Shown: piece after piece, positions 36,108 to 44,346 of the stretch
Layout: each line of letters starts with the position of its first letter
How positions within the stretch are numbered: position 1 is the first letter of the stretch
Assembly: GCA_030674155.1 (NCBI GenBank)
Contig: CM060317.1
Span: 39,674,500 to 39,738,499, forward strand
DNA: 64,000 nt
DNA from: Stramonita haemastoma
Lineage: Eukaryota > Mollusca > Gastropoda > Neogastropoda > Muricidae
Direction of reading: 5' to 3'
The notes under the pieces: generated by a model
Told to the model about the DNA's origin: nothing
The model's database searches: none
The model's input: only the letters and a program-made list of their open reading frames with translations
Program-made: the position numbers and the translations under genes

Positions 36108-37341
36108 GAGGAGAGAGAGAGAGAGACAGAGAGAGAGACAGAGAGAGAGAGAAGAGAGAGAGAAAGAGAGAGAGAGAGACAGAGACAGACAGACAGACAG
36201 ACAGACTGACTGACTGACAGACAGACAGAGTTAAAATTTTTTTCTCAGTTTTGTAAATGTTGTCATCCATTCCCACTGGCACACAATGGCCTACTCTTCC
36301 AAAAAACAGAATGGGTTTAAACATGTGCACAAGATGTTCTGTGGGACCTCAGTTTATATTCTCATCTGAAGGACTTTTGTGGGGAGTGGAGTCGGCACTG
36401 ATTTCAACTCCCAGACTACAAAGGAAAAAAATCCTCTTCAACCAGATTCAAGCCAGGTCAGCAGATCATGAGTGTAATGCGTACCATCGGCCTATCCCAT
36501 CCCCCATATGGGTGAGACGGAAAAAAGGTATTAAAAAAAAAAGGTAAAGGTGTCCCATAACCTAGGCGGTCATAGGGGTGCGAGGCATCAGAGACCTCAG
36601 CTTCTCTAAAGGCCTGCATATTGAGGGTGGTGCCCATCTCCTTGAAAATTTTTTAGAAAGGCAGAACAGATAGAGGAATGGGGAAACAGGTTGTCAAGTC
36701 CTCAGGGGTCACCAGACTAAGGGATAGATAGATAGTCTATAGATATAGATTGATAGATACTAGGTAGATATAGACCGTAAAGAGGGCAGGTACCCATTTA
36801 CAGCTGGGTGAACTGGGAGGTCTGTACAAAGCGTATGCCTAAAGCCAAGGCGCGCAAACAGTCACCCATCCAACTAGTAGGGCCTAGGCTAACCACGCTC
36901 AACATTTCTTGACTTGCAGAATGCGAGCGCACTGACCACATGTGACATAGCTAGGGTATCCCAGAGAAGGAAGGGGGTCCTTACATCCTTTCTGGATGAA
37001 TACTTTCACTATGGAAATGAATGAGCTCCTCAGTAAACTCATGGATGTCCCCATCTTTTTGAGGATATCAAAATTTTAGTCCTTTAAAGTAAAACTTCGC
37101 TTGAAGTAAGTCTGACAAATCCTTGACAAAACCAACTCGGGTCCCATCTTTCCCCCTCAAAGCAAAAGTATTCATTTTCATCGGCCAGACCAAAATAATC
37201 AATTTTAAAACTACTTCAGGTTTTCAGTAACTTTAGCATATACATTATGAAATCAATCCACTAAAGCCCCATTTCACAGATAAAATTCATTACAGGTGAC
37301 GGTGGTCCGTGTACGACTGTCAGGTCATAGTTTGCCGCCAT
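14990..37341 (-). CDS. PNKP-like pseudoenzyme with CYREN/MRI-like Ku-binding C-terminus (about 16 exons)
   Basis: Exons, 5' to 3': 37294-37341, 35204-35335, 34361-34438, 32922-33111, 31993-32048, 30809-30926, 27871-27935, 27120-27245, 26633-26704, 25603-25666, 25211-25240, 23128-23341, 22152-22463, 20426-20495, 16952-17230, 14990-15170; about 677 codons. All junctions are GT-AG and all phases chain except within 16952-17230. Exons 1-4 resemble a PNK kinase: GYVHV-like SGDYVHVHPS, RVVVEDS for RVVIDNT, LPACKMC. The P-loop is replaced by VHGPPSPAVF without GKS/T. Exons 6-9 resemble the HAD phosphatase (LSCPVYVLQVTSTLDAG, TVYVYADIKHMKMAEKAGVR), but the DxDGT motif is lost (QWECLVD). The C-terminus carries PSWMLRKRSSS, HTVYIMTEKELLETAKDVL and terminal LDEIFF, matching the order of CYREN LPSWL, RTVYCMNEAE and REIFFS. 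A Ku-binding scaffold in end joining is inferred. The short exons at 25603 and 25211 are the least certain. Confidence 0.65.
15257..15600 (+). mobile_element. SINE family B copy
   Basis: The head AGTTAAGACATTCACCTGCC with B-box-like GTTCTGAGTTCAATTCC is followed by the core shared with family A (GCAGAACATCTTGTGCA) and AGTAGGCCATGATGCGCC. The tail is truncated or divergent. Copies with the same head are at 24335, 33495 and 59785. Confidence 0.7.
15600..16490. other. Intron of the PNKP/CYREN-like gene, nothing recognised
   Basis: No coding frame or known repeat family is recognised. A weak resemblance to LINE flanks is all that can be said. Confidence 0.4.
16500..16850 (+). mobile_element. Decayed non-LTR retrotransposon 3' fragment
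   Basis: Broken frames read the C-terminal zinc-knuckle-like part of a LINE ORF2 (CACGKENQTGEHI pattern, with stops). The same segment in better condition is at 24760-25160, so the two are copies of one family. It lies in an intron of the minus-strand gene, just beyond exon 16952-17230. Confidence 0.5.
17485..17550 (+). mobile_element. SINE tail, left part, split by piggyBac
   Basis: The sequence AGTCAGAATGCGGCTACC ... GCAAAATCTCACCACTAG is the standard tail of SINE B/C. It stops at the TTAA duplication, and its remaining part (CTTAGTGCTCTAGCAGAGG) continues at 20192 after the piggyBac element. Confidence 0.75.
17551..20187 (+). mobile_element. piggyBac-superfamily DNA transposon with intact ends (2637 bp)
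   Basis: TTAA duplications flank the element at 17547-17550 and 20188-20191. Terminal inverted repeats are CACTTTCTACCCC at the left and CACTTTGTACCCC (reverse complement of 20175-20187) at the right, 12 of 13 matching. Subterminal palindromes lie at 17565-17584 (GGTACGGATTAATCCGTACC, perfect) and 17608-17627 (one mismatch). These are candidate transposase-binding sites. It sits in the intron between exons 20426-20495 and 16952-17230 of the minus-strand gene. Confidence 0.92.
17799..19625 (+). pseudogene. piggyBac transposase with two frameshifts
   Basis: The product would be a cut-and-paste transposase (DDE_Tnp_1_7 type) acting on TTAA sites. The N-terminus from ATG 17799 (MASTRQTFTAEEVTELL) is acidic. 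The domain begins around HSLMNKWEKVSKEEMEVFFA. All three catalytic Asp contexts remain: AVDESMMPWRGR, VYMDSFFSS and KGVDQFDQYLAYYSFNRKTFKWW-type. A C-terminal Cys-rich finger follows (CFVCTIYSGKR, ECSDCDVVLC, CFKIWH). One frameshift near 18560-18590 separates ...NVYTPDG from LAVDESMM. A second near 19230-19270 separates IIYNK from NQLDFTMKLI. Few other lesions are visible, so the copy is young. It is unlikely to be functional unless the shifts are sequencing errors. Confidence 0.9.
20500..21495. other. Intron of the PNKP/CYREN-like gene, no gene seen
   Basis: Unassigned DNA. The GGCCAGCTGGTGCTAATTAC region near 20938 looks repeat-like but could not be assigned to a family. Confidence 0.4.
21500..22135 (+). 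mobile_element. SINE family C copy, interrupted by a SINE D insertion
   Basis: The head and first core part (CATGAAGTCATGGGTTCC, TTAGGGGTGGGGATTTTT) lie at 21500-21611. The core resumes at 21897 (TTTTACGATCTCCCTGCC) and the tail with GCAAAATCTGACCATTAG reaches about 22135, just outside exon 22152-22463. Confidence 0.75.
21612..21896 (+). mobile_element. SINE family D copy with well-preserved tRNA head
   Basis: It is flanked by an 8-bp direct repeat TTTTACGA (21604-21611, 21897-21904). The head reads GTAGTCTAGTAGTTAGGGCG, then ACTCGTAATC (CGT in the anticodon position), then GGGTTCGATCCC (B-box). A conserved central part follows with AAAAGGCACTTTACGG, CACCCAGGTGTAAAAGGGGT and a CCTGATGAGCCTTAGGCTCG hairpin. 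A second copy lies at 61505-61822 in reverse. Confidence 0.8.
24335..24700 (+). mobile_element. SINE family B copy, full with B/C-type tail
   Basis: The head AGTTAAGACATTTACCTGCC is followed by the core GCAGAACATATTGTGCACAC. The tail AGTCAGAATGTGGCTACC to CACAGCTCTAGC is the one also found on family C. Confidence 0.75.
24760..25165 (+). mobile_element. Non-LTR retrotransposon 3' fragment
   Basis: A 108-codon frame (24835-25161) starts MFTKLKLAPSPLCACGKENQ and contains a C-x-C...H...C pattern (CACGKENQTGEHILQRC), typical of the extreme C-terminus of LINE ORF2 proteins. RT and endonuclease parts are absent, so this is a 5'-truncated copy. It is homologous to 16500-16850. Confidence 0.55.
26190..26500 (+). 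mobile_element. SINE family C copy
   Basis: Head remnant (AGTCAGGGGTTGCACTCTC), core (AACGTCAAGTGCAGAACTGC, CAAATATGCACATCAAAG) and complete tail ending CCTTGGAGCTCTAACC. It is in an intron between exons 25603-25666 and 26633-26704 of the minus-strand gene. Confidence 0.75.
27435..27545 (-). mobile_element. SINE B/C tail fragment
   Basis: The reverse complement of the standard tail: CTAGAGCTCCAAGGTTCACC to TAGCCACATTCTGACTTC in plus sense. No head is present. Confidence 0.7.
27940..30165. repeat. 2.2-kb minisatellite array in an intron
   Basis: About a hundred head-to-tail units built on ACACAACACTGAACA are present. Two main unit forms alternate, one about 19-20 bp (adding ACA) and one about 26 bp (adding ACCACCA). 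Sequence drift is mild. The array fills most of the intron between exons 30809-30926 and 27871-27935, and starts within about 5 bp of the latter's acceptor. Very long Cys/Val-rich minus frames across it are artefacts of the repeat. Confidence 0.95.
30186..30355 (-). mobile_element. Truncated SINE family A copy
   Basis: The A-type tail (CTCTTTTATATCAGAGATAA) and part of the core are present, then the copy breaks off into (TG)n DNA at 30360. The minisatellite lies on its left. Confidence 0.5.
30360..30605. repeat. Degenerate (TG)n array
   Basis: TG dinucleotides with GTGC and GCGC interruptions over about 240 bp. Confidence 0.95.
30955..31055 (+). mobile_element. SINE B/C tail fragment
   Basis: TGGAATGCAGCTACCTTACC to GGTGAACCTTGGAAATGTGG matches the shared tail of SINE B and C. 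It sits about 30 bp upstream (transcript sense) of exon 30809-30926. Confidence 0.65.
31160..31260. repeat. (TG)n / (CA)n / (TA)n microsatellite cluster
   Basis: A TG tract is followed by CA and TA tracts, giving a potential hairpin of complementary TG and CA arms about 20 bp apart. Confidence 0.9.
31465..31575. repeat. (CA)n microsatellite
   Basis: A CA tract with AAACACAC interruptions in its second half. Confidence 0.95.
32507..32626. repeat. (ATAC)n followed by (AT)n
   Basis: About 20 ATAC units continue directly into about 20 AT units. A similar GTAT/TA compound lies at 51820-51916. Confidence 0.95.
32708..32800. repeat. (CA)n microsatellite
   Basis: A nearly pure CA tract of about 75 bp with a short interrupted extension. 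Confidence 0.95.
33153..33435 (-). mobile_element. SINE family E copy
   Basis: GAGGTAAAGGTGTTCTCATAACC at the left is the tail (plus sense). TACCCATTTACAGCTGGGTG, GTCACCCATCTAG (5S-like part, reversed) and CTCTGACCACTGTGTTATC (A-box, reversed) follow. It lies just 5' (transcript sense) of exon 32922-33111. Confidence 0.7.
33495..33845 (+). mobile_element. SINE family B copy, core rearranged
   Basis: The head (TTTAGATGTTCACCTGCAG, then GGGTTTGATTCCCAGCC) and TCAAACTGAATTTCAAAT are clear. The core is shortened or replaced. The tail (AAAATCTCACCACTGGTGAA) ends near 33845. Confidence 0.55.
35974..36212. repeat. (GT)n - (GA)n - (GACA)n compound microsatellite
   Basis: A GT tract passes into GA with many single-base interruptions, then into GACA/GACT units, directly adjoining the SINE A copy at 36236. 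Confidence 0.95.
36236..36505 (-). mobile_element. SINE family A copy, tail-truncated, beside a microsatellite
   Basis: The core (TTTTGTAAATGTTGTCATCC, CACACAATGGCCTACTC) and the head region (AGATTCAAGCCAGGTCAGC) are recognisable. The tail is missing and replaced by the compound microsatellite. Confidence 0.6.
36540..36960 (-). mobile_element. SINE family E copy interrupted by another repeat with GATA tail
   Basis: The E tail (AAGGTAAAGGTGTCCCATAA) runs to GCCCATCTCC at about 36642. E resumes at about 36778 (AAAGAGGGCAGGTACCC) and ends with the reversed A-box. The intervening about 135 bp (TTTTTTAGAAAGGCAGAACA ... GATAGATAGATAG) recurs at about 51495-51605, so it is a separate repeat unit. 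Confidence 0.6.
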
Positions 37342-37420
37342 GTTGATTCACAACTAGGCCTAGAGTGCTTTCCCTTCCTCTTCTGTTAAAATCGAAAGTA
37401 CATGTTGGAATTCTTAGTCT
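37342..37420 (-). promoter_or_regulatory. Candidate core promoter of the PNKP/CYREN-like gene
   Basis: The start codon at 37341 is embedded in AACATGGCGGCA, a YY1-like motif also seen at the MRPS18C start (AACATGGCGACC). No TATA box is obvious. Confidence 0.35.
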
Positions 37421-39840
37421 TTCACTTTGTAGAAGCTTTTTGTAATCTGATAACATAACTACATTGTATTGCCCATGTGGTTACATGTGGAGGCAGAAGA
37501 GATATATCAGTTTGGCATCAGAGACTGCTTTTTTCCAGCTTCTTAGATATTTTGCATGCACGTGCAAGAATATAAACCTAATCCCCCGTTATTTTTGTAC
37601 TGGATTTATCTGGGAAGATTGGAGGGTGGTTTTTCTTTTGTTATGTGTGTTGTTGTTTGGTTGTTGTTGTTTTTTTTTGGGGGGGTATGTTACACACACA
37701 CACACACACAACACACACACACAGAGCAAACTGAGCAAGAAACCACATAATTATTTATATCGCCGCCGTCAGTGGTAGGAGTTCCACGTAATGTCATCAG
37801 GGTTTGCCACTCTTCTCTATATCTTCTGATTGTACAATCTCCCAGAACTGTCCTAGACCACTTATCTCAGTGATGTTGGCAATGTAGGATGTTGGTGATC
37901 TGCCTCTTTTCCTTCTGCCTTTGGGGAACTGTCATCATTAAATTTGTTTGTGTTTCTGTTTGCATGACCAATATCTCAGTCTGCGCTTAATTACAGCTAA
38001 CACATATATTTGCACTGAGATTACATCAAGAATGTTTGGGGATTTTTCATCTATTCTGTCTGAGCTTTTGACTCTGATAAGTCACCTTCAGAACCCCATT
38101 TTGGCTGCCCAAAACTTTGTCTCTTTCTAATTTTTGTAATGTCTAGGCTTCTGACACACAGCAATACAGGTCACATTACTGTTTTAACATTCCTAATTTT
38201 GATATATTTAGGTATGCATCTATCTTTCTGAGTGTTGTTACTGAATCATGTTTTGCTTAGGCATACCAGTTCTAGGTTGATGTTATGTAGACAGGAGCCA
38301 TTTTCTCTGTTACAGAGCCTGAATATTTTAAATTTTGAACACATTCCAACATCTGTTCCATTGATTTTGACATTGTGAGGAGTGTCTTTACCATAAACGT
38401 GTGTCACTTAGTCTTTTGGGCATTTCAACTTTAAAAATACACACACCAAACAAACAAACAAAATCAAAAACCGACATTAGATTTATCTTTCTGTTTTTTT
38501 TTAATGTGGTTAATTGCGGCTGAGCCAGGATGTATTTTCACCATGGCTTGAGGTGTACATCATGCAGTTTATGACATGGATCCTTAAAATGAAAGTTGCA
38601 GAAAAATCTGTTTGGTCAAAACTTCAAGTTTTAAAAATCATATTTAAGTGCTTTTCCTACATTAATCTTGTGAGCGGTGCCTGTTGCAGGGATACATATA
38701 TATTTTCTTGACAAATATTACAATAATGACATGCCTTGGCAGGCAGGAATATCAAAAGGCAACAACTTTGTTGCAGGTAAAACATTCTCACCAGTACAGC
38801 ACACAGCAGAGGAGCTGAAACTGAAAAGGTGGGGATTGTTATTATCATTGAAATATTTCATTAGTAGGGCGAGGTTTTTTTGGGGGGTTTCGCAACTGAC
38901 AAGTCATTTAAAAAATGCAGGCACGCTTAAGTCATTAAATTTGTTCCTTTATGTAAGTGCACAAGCATACGAGGAAAACTGTAACTGAGGTTTTTATTTT
39001 TATTTTTTTATTATTTTATTTTATTCAAGTCAGTTTACACTGAACTGAAGAGGGGTGGAACATGGATTACATGTGCCACTCAACACCAGTAATCTAGCAC
39101 TCAGCCTATTAGTCATGCAAAAGGAAGTTGCAACTACACTCTACCAACATTGATGCTGCTCTCATGCATTTTGTGCTAGGCTGCTGTCAAACCTGCTATA
39201 GTTACTGTTTGTGCATCAGAATAAAGTGTTCTTTGTTAGAGATATTGAGTCTTGCATTCTATCTTGGGACCAGCACAATAATATATTTTGATGGGAAGGG
39301 TAAGGTGAGCCCGTTTTATCTGCTGACTTAACATAGTATTTGAAAAACAGTGGTGGACCTTAAAAGCAATGATATGACCCATCCCTTTCAAGATTTTCAT
39401 TTTCTCAGGACTTATTTCCAGCGTTTCATAGCTTCATATTGCCTATACTTGCAGCTTCAACTTCAATTTTTACAGATTTTTTCCTTTTATGCACACATAA
39501 TCATGTGTACAGTGTGCCAAGGAAATTTAATGTTATGCGTGTTGGTGGTGGTGGTGTTCTTTGTATTGATTTTGTTTAGTTGGGGTTTTTTTTAGGATAA
39601 AGTTTTGTTTCCAGTTCTTAGGAGAAAGGGTACAATAAAGTACAAGCATGATTCAAGAGCAGCTTTGACCCATCTGACTATAGTTCAATCAGACATGAAT
39701 AAAACACCAAGTATCACCAGCATCCTTCCACTTGGTGATCAAAACTTGACAAATATCCAGTATACATTTCCCCTTTATTTCTCAGAAAAAATTACAAAAT
39801 AAAGGTTTGATAGCTTTGTTATCAGCAAGAGACTAGAACT
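37420..39840. other. Intergenic, no gene recognised
   Basis: Short frames occur but none has domain character or convincing splice context. A CA tract lies at 37693-37722. Possible decayed transposon DNA, unassigned. Confidence 0.4.
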
Positions 39841-39846
39841 CTGTCC

Positions 39847-39877
<31 letters not shown>

Positions 39878-39917
39878 GTTCTTCAGTTTAATGTCTATCC
39901 ACATAAGTGATATTAGA

Positions 39918-39963
<46 letters not shown>

Positions 39964-40111
39964 GTAAAAACTTTTAACCAATGGTAGAAACAAAAACACA
40001 AAAAGTGAACACTAAACGCTGAACAATCAATCAGAACTTTTTAGAAAATTAAGGAACAGCACGAGATTAAAGTCTCTGTCTCTAAACAAGCTACTAACAT
40101 GTTCATATGCA

Positions 40112-43100
40112 CTACAGTAAACTGTCAATTGGACTCTTCTTCAGCGATAAGGCAAGTTCACACAGCATCACACAGTTACTTAAAATACTGTCCAGAGAGT
40201 TCTCACGTGTGATGGGAAGACACTGTTTTAAAACGGGACAGTTAAAAAGAATATGACTGACTGAAATCGTCCCATCACATATGCAACGCACATTTTTAGC
40301 ATACTTCGTTCGGAAGGCATTTAATTTAAGTCTATTTATGAGACAAATGACCGATCTAAGATGCAATTTATCCAGCCCAAAACGTACACAGAGAATATGG
40401 TTAAGGTCAGAAAAGGAAACATGATGATTAGAAAATCCAGCGTCTTCTTGTTTTTTTCTTACATGTTTCCAGCATGCATGTTCGATCAAAGTATAATTCT
40501 CATCAACAGACATGGGTATATTCAAAGTATCAGCACAATCATAACGCATTGCCGCATTTTTAGCAGCTCTATCCACCTTTTCATTGAATACTATATTGCA
40601 ATGAGAAGGTACCCAGCAAAAGGTGACATCAGTGCCTCTTAGGATTAGAAAATGTATAAGATGTAATATTTCAGTGATAAGTTCTTGTCTTACTTTTGAC
40701 CCGGAGTTTTTAAGGGATTGGAGCACTGATTTTGAATCAACACATAAAACCCCCTTCACAATGGTCCTGGGAAAATCAAGTAAATAATTTAAAGCCATCA
40801 GAATGGCTGTCAGCTCTGCTGTGAAAATTGAGTGATTTTTCCCAATATGGTACAGTTTTTCAACATGTAATGAAGGAATGATGAAAGCCGCACCTCCTTC
40901 AGTATTATTGAGTAGAGACCCATCGGTGTATATTTGAAGATGTGATGAGTACTTGTTTATAATATGTTCTTTCACATACGCGCTAAGAATATTACTTCCA
41001 TTATCTTTTTTATAGATGGAGCATTCCAAATCAAATTGAGCCCTTTGAAGCTCCCATGACGGACAAGGAGATAATAGAGGTATAAGCTGTTGCACTTCTC
41101 TGGGATTAACTCCTGACTTTTCAAAAAGACCATTTGTGAAGGTGCTGATTGTGATGAGTGAGCGGATATTTTTAGCTCTTTTAGGAAATTGCTTGTCAGA
41201 TCTTAGACTGAGTTCATCTTCTATATTATTTACAGATGCTGAGCTTCTAAGAACGTATTTTGCGACTGCTACCTCTCGATAGTCATCCAAAGGCAAAACT
41301 CCTACTTCCTTATATGTTCCCAAGGATGAAGCATGGAAGGGTACTCCCAAGGCAATGCGAAAAGCTTTACAATCTATGCTTCTAAGTTTATCTAATAAAT
41401 ACTTTGGGCATTAAAGAAGACTTCATGGCCGTATGTCAGTGCAGAACGAACTAATGCCAATGACAGATGTTTTAAGACTGATACATCTTGAGCCCAATGC
41501 TGTTTGCTTACTACTTTTATAAAATTTAAGGTTTTTCTAGCTTTAGTTAATAAATATTCAACATGATAATTCCATGTCAGTTTTGATGTAATATAAATAC
41601 CCAGAAACTTTACCATTGGTTTGTATTCAAGGTGCCTATCCTGCATTTTGAAAGTAGGCAAACCCTGAGGGTCAGCCCCATTATTGAAGAGAACAATGTT
41701 GGTCTTCTCTGGAGACAGCAGTAATCCATTTTCTGTCATATAAATACTAAGCTTATCAAGTTCAAGCTGGTAAGTTTTTCTAATGTAGCTTAACTGTCTC
41801 TTGGGGTTACCTTTTTCATTGTTGTCTTCATCCACATGCACAGATCATCTGCATACTGAACGAGTACAACGTTATTTGACAAGGATCTCGGAAGGTCATA
41901 AAGTAGAAGATTAAAAAGATAAGGGGCGATAACAGATCCTTGTGGAATTCCCATTGTCGGAAATCTCGGGGTGGAATAGGTGTTTCCAATTTTAGCTTGA
42001 ATGCTTCTGCCCCATAGAAAATTTTTGACATAGAAGTACATGTTACCCGACAAACCAATAGATTTAAGTTTAAAAAGTAATCTTGCATGCCAGACTTGAT
42101 CATATGCTTTACATACATCGAAAAAAGTAGCAAGAACGTTTTTTCTGCGGGCAAATTGATGCTTGATATGTGTGGTCAGTTTTACCAGGTGATCTATACT
42201 GGATCTGCCTTTTCGAAAGCCTGCCTGCTCAACAGGAAGTATTTTGTTTTTGTCACAGTAATGCACTAATCTGTTTAATATAATCCTTTCCATAAGTTTT
42301 CCTACGTGTGAAGTGAGTGCAATGGGCCTGTAACTATTTTTGTCTTCTTTGGGTTTTCCCTGTTTTAAAATTGGAACTATGATAGATTGTTTCCACACCA
42401 TGGGGAGCAAACCTTTAGCCCAGCATTGCTGAAATAGATCAAGAAGCAAAGAAATCCAGTTTTCTGGCAAATGTTTCATCATCTCGTTAGATATAGCATC
42501 GATTCCCACCGATGTTTTCTTATTGCTTACAGATTGGATAGCATCACTGACCTCCTGCAATGTAATCGGAGCGTTTATTATGTGTGAATTATCAGAGATG
42601 GGATCTTTATATATATCTTTCTGCATTTCCGTACTTCTGAAGACAGTTTGTGCTTGAGAGAGACCTGCATCACTCATTGTGTGTGCAAACATGTCCACAA
42701 AAGCTTCCCCTTTGTCTGAATTAGTAGGGAAATCTTTATCTTTATATTTAATTGGATAGATGGGTACTTTTACACCATGCTTCATGTCATTAAACTTTTT
42801 CCATATTTTTTGCATGTCTTTATGACTACTAACCTCTCTATTACAAAAAGCAGACCAGAAATCTTTCTTAGCTTCAGCTACAACTCTGTCAGCCTCTTTA
42901 TTAGCCCTCTTCAAATGCGCATGGTTTTCTGAGGATCTATGTCTCAAGTAGGCTTTGAACATTATTTTCTTTTTGTCTACTGCTTTCTGGCACGTTTCAT
43001 TCCACCAAACGTTACCTGTGTGTTTTTTAGATTTCAAGGAAGAAAATTTGGGTATAGAATAATCAGCAGCCCTCAGAATACCTTCTGTAAATCTTAGATA

Positions 43101-43925
43101 AAATATGTCGATATCATCATCTTTTAAAGTGCTAGTCTCTTGCATTCTTAAGAGAGACTGAAACTTATCCCAGTCAGCCTTGTTATAGTTATATTTTGAA
43201 ACAGAATCTTTGACGTCATTTGTTTGGTCTGACTCATCATACAATGTCATAACAGCTGGTACATGGTCGCTTCCCAGAGTGTCACTCTGGGTTTCCCATG
43301 TACAGTAAGGAACTAGAGTGGGAGAGATAAGCGACAGGTCAATAGCACTAGGTCTCTGAGTAGAAATATCGGGGATTCTTGTAATACTGCCATCATTAAG
43401 CAGATACAGAGAGGAATCCACAATATTTTCTACAAATCGTCTACTGGTGATGGACTGACAATTCTTGTCCCAAAAAGGGGAATGGGCATTAAAATCACCA
43501 GCGACGAGCCACTTATCCCCTGACATTTGTAAAGAACGAACCCATTCTGTGTTCTCGTCATTGGGGCCTTTGGGCAAATATACAGAGACAAAATTCATCA
43601 CGTTATCCTTGCTAAATTTTACTTGAGCAGCACAAGTATATAAATTCTGGATGTTATTTGGTGCTGGTGAAACGCACATTTTATATTCTAAACTTTCATG
43701 CACATATATAGCTGTTTTAATTTTCGCACTGTGATCTACGTTTTCGGTCACAGGTGGATAGAAAAATTTCGATAGTTTGGGCAAATTGTGCCTGGTCACA
43801 TTCAGTGACTGAAGCATAAGTACTTGGTAACTGGTTGAGACAATATGTTGTTCTAGATAATGTAGGTTAGTATTAATAGATCTGCAATTCCACTGCAGAA
43901 TTTTTATCGTACGTACCTTACACAT
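40112..43925 (-). pseudogene. LINE ORF2: AP-endonuclease, reverse transcriptase, RNase H (two frameshifts)
   Basis: The chosen start is ATG 43925 (MCKVRTIKILQWNCRSI). The open frame extends further upstream only through the GT array. The endonuclease part holds VAGDFNAHSPFW and LGSDHVPAVM. The reverse transcriptase holds AGFRKGRSSIDHL, FFDVCKAYDQVWH, GIPQGSVIAPYLFNLLLYD and catalytic QYADDLCMW. The first frameshift is near 41800-41830, shortly after YADD, and the second is near 41370-41395. The last part is RNase H with all acidic positions (YTDGS, TAELTA, CVDSKS, WVPSHCN...EKVDRAAK) and a final C-x-C...H...C knuckle. Without the shifts the protein would be about 1270 residues. Confidence 0.88.
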
Positions 43926-44014
43926 TATAGCTCTTATGGTGAGACAGGTACACAGTTCAGTACTAGAATTAAGAATAATTACAACAATGATAAAACTAAG
44001 TGAGTGAGTGAGTG

Positions 44015-44064
<50 letters not shown>

Positions 44065-44346
44065 CGTGAGTGTGTGCACGTGTGTGCTGCGTAAGTGTGC
44101 GTGTGTGTTTGTGTGTGCGTGCCGGCAGACGTGTATCTCTGGGCGTGCGTGCGAGTGTGTGCGTGTGCGGGGTAAGGGTGGTTAATTTGATTGGACAAGG
44201 AACACAAATAATGGGCTAATACAATAAATTTTCGGTCTTTGAAAAGTAATAACTCAAACAATAAGGATTTCCAAGTGACGGAATAGTTGTTCATCCGAAT
44301 TTGCGGGCTAAGTTACCGCAGAATGTATAGCAGAATGTTTACTTGG

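Noticed and set aside
39921..39959. Poly(A) tail of the LINE
   Set aside because: The A run is on the plus strand; the element is on the minus strand, so a tail would be T on plus. It is internal to the element's 3' region or a separate homopolymer.
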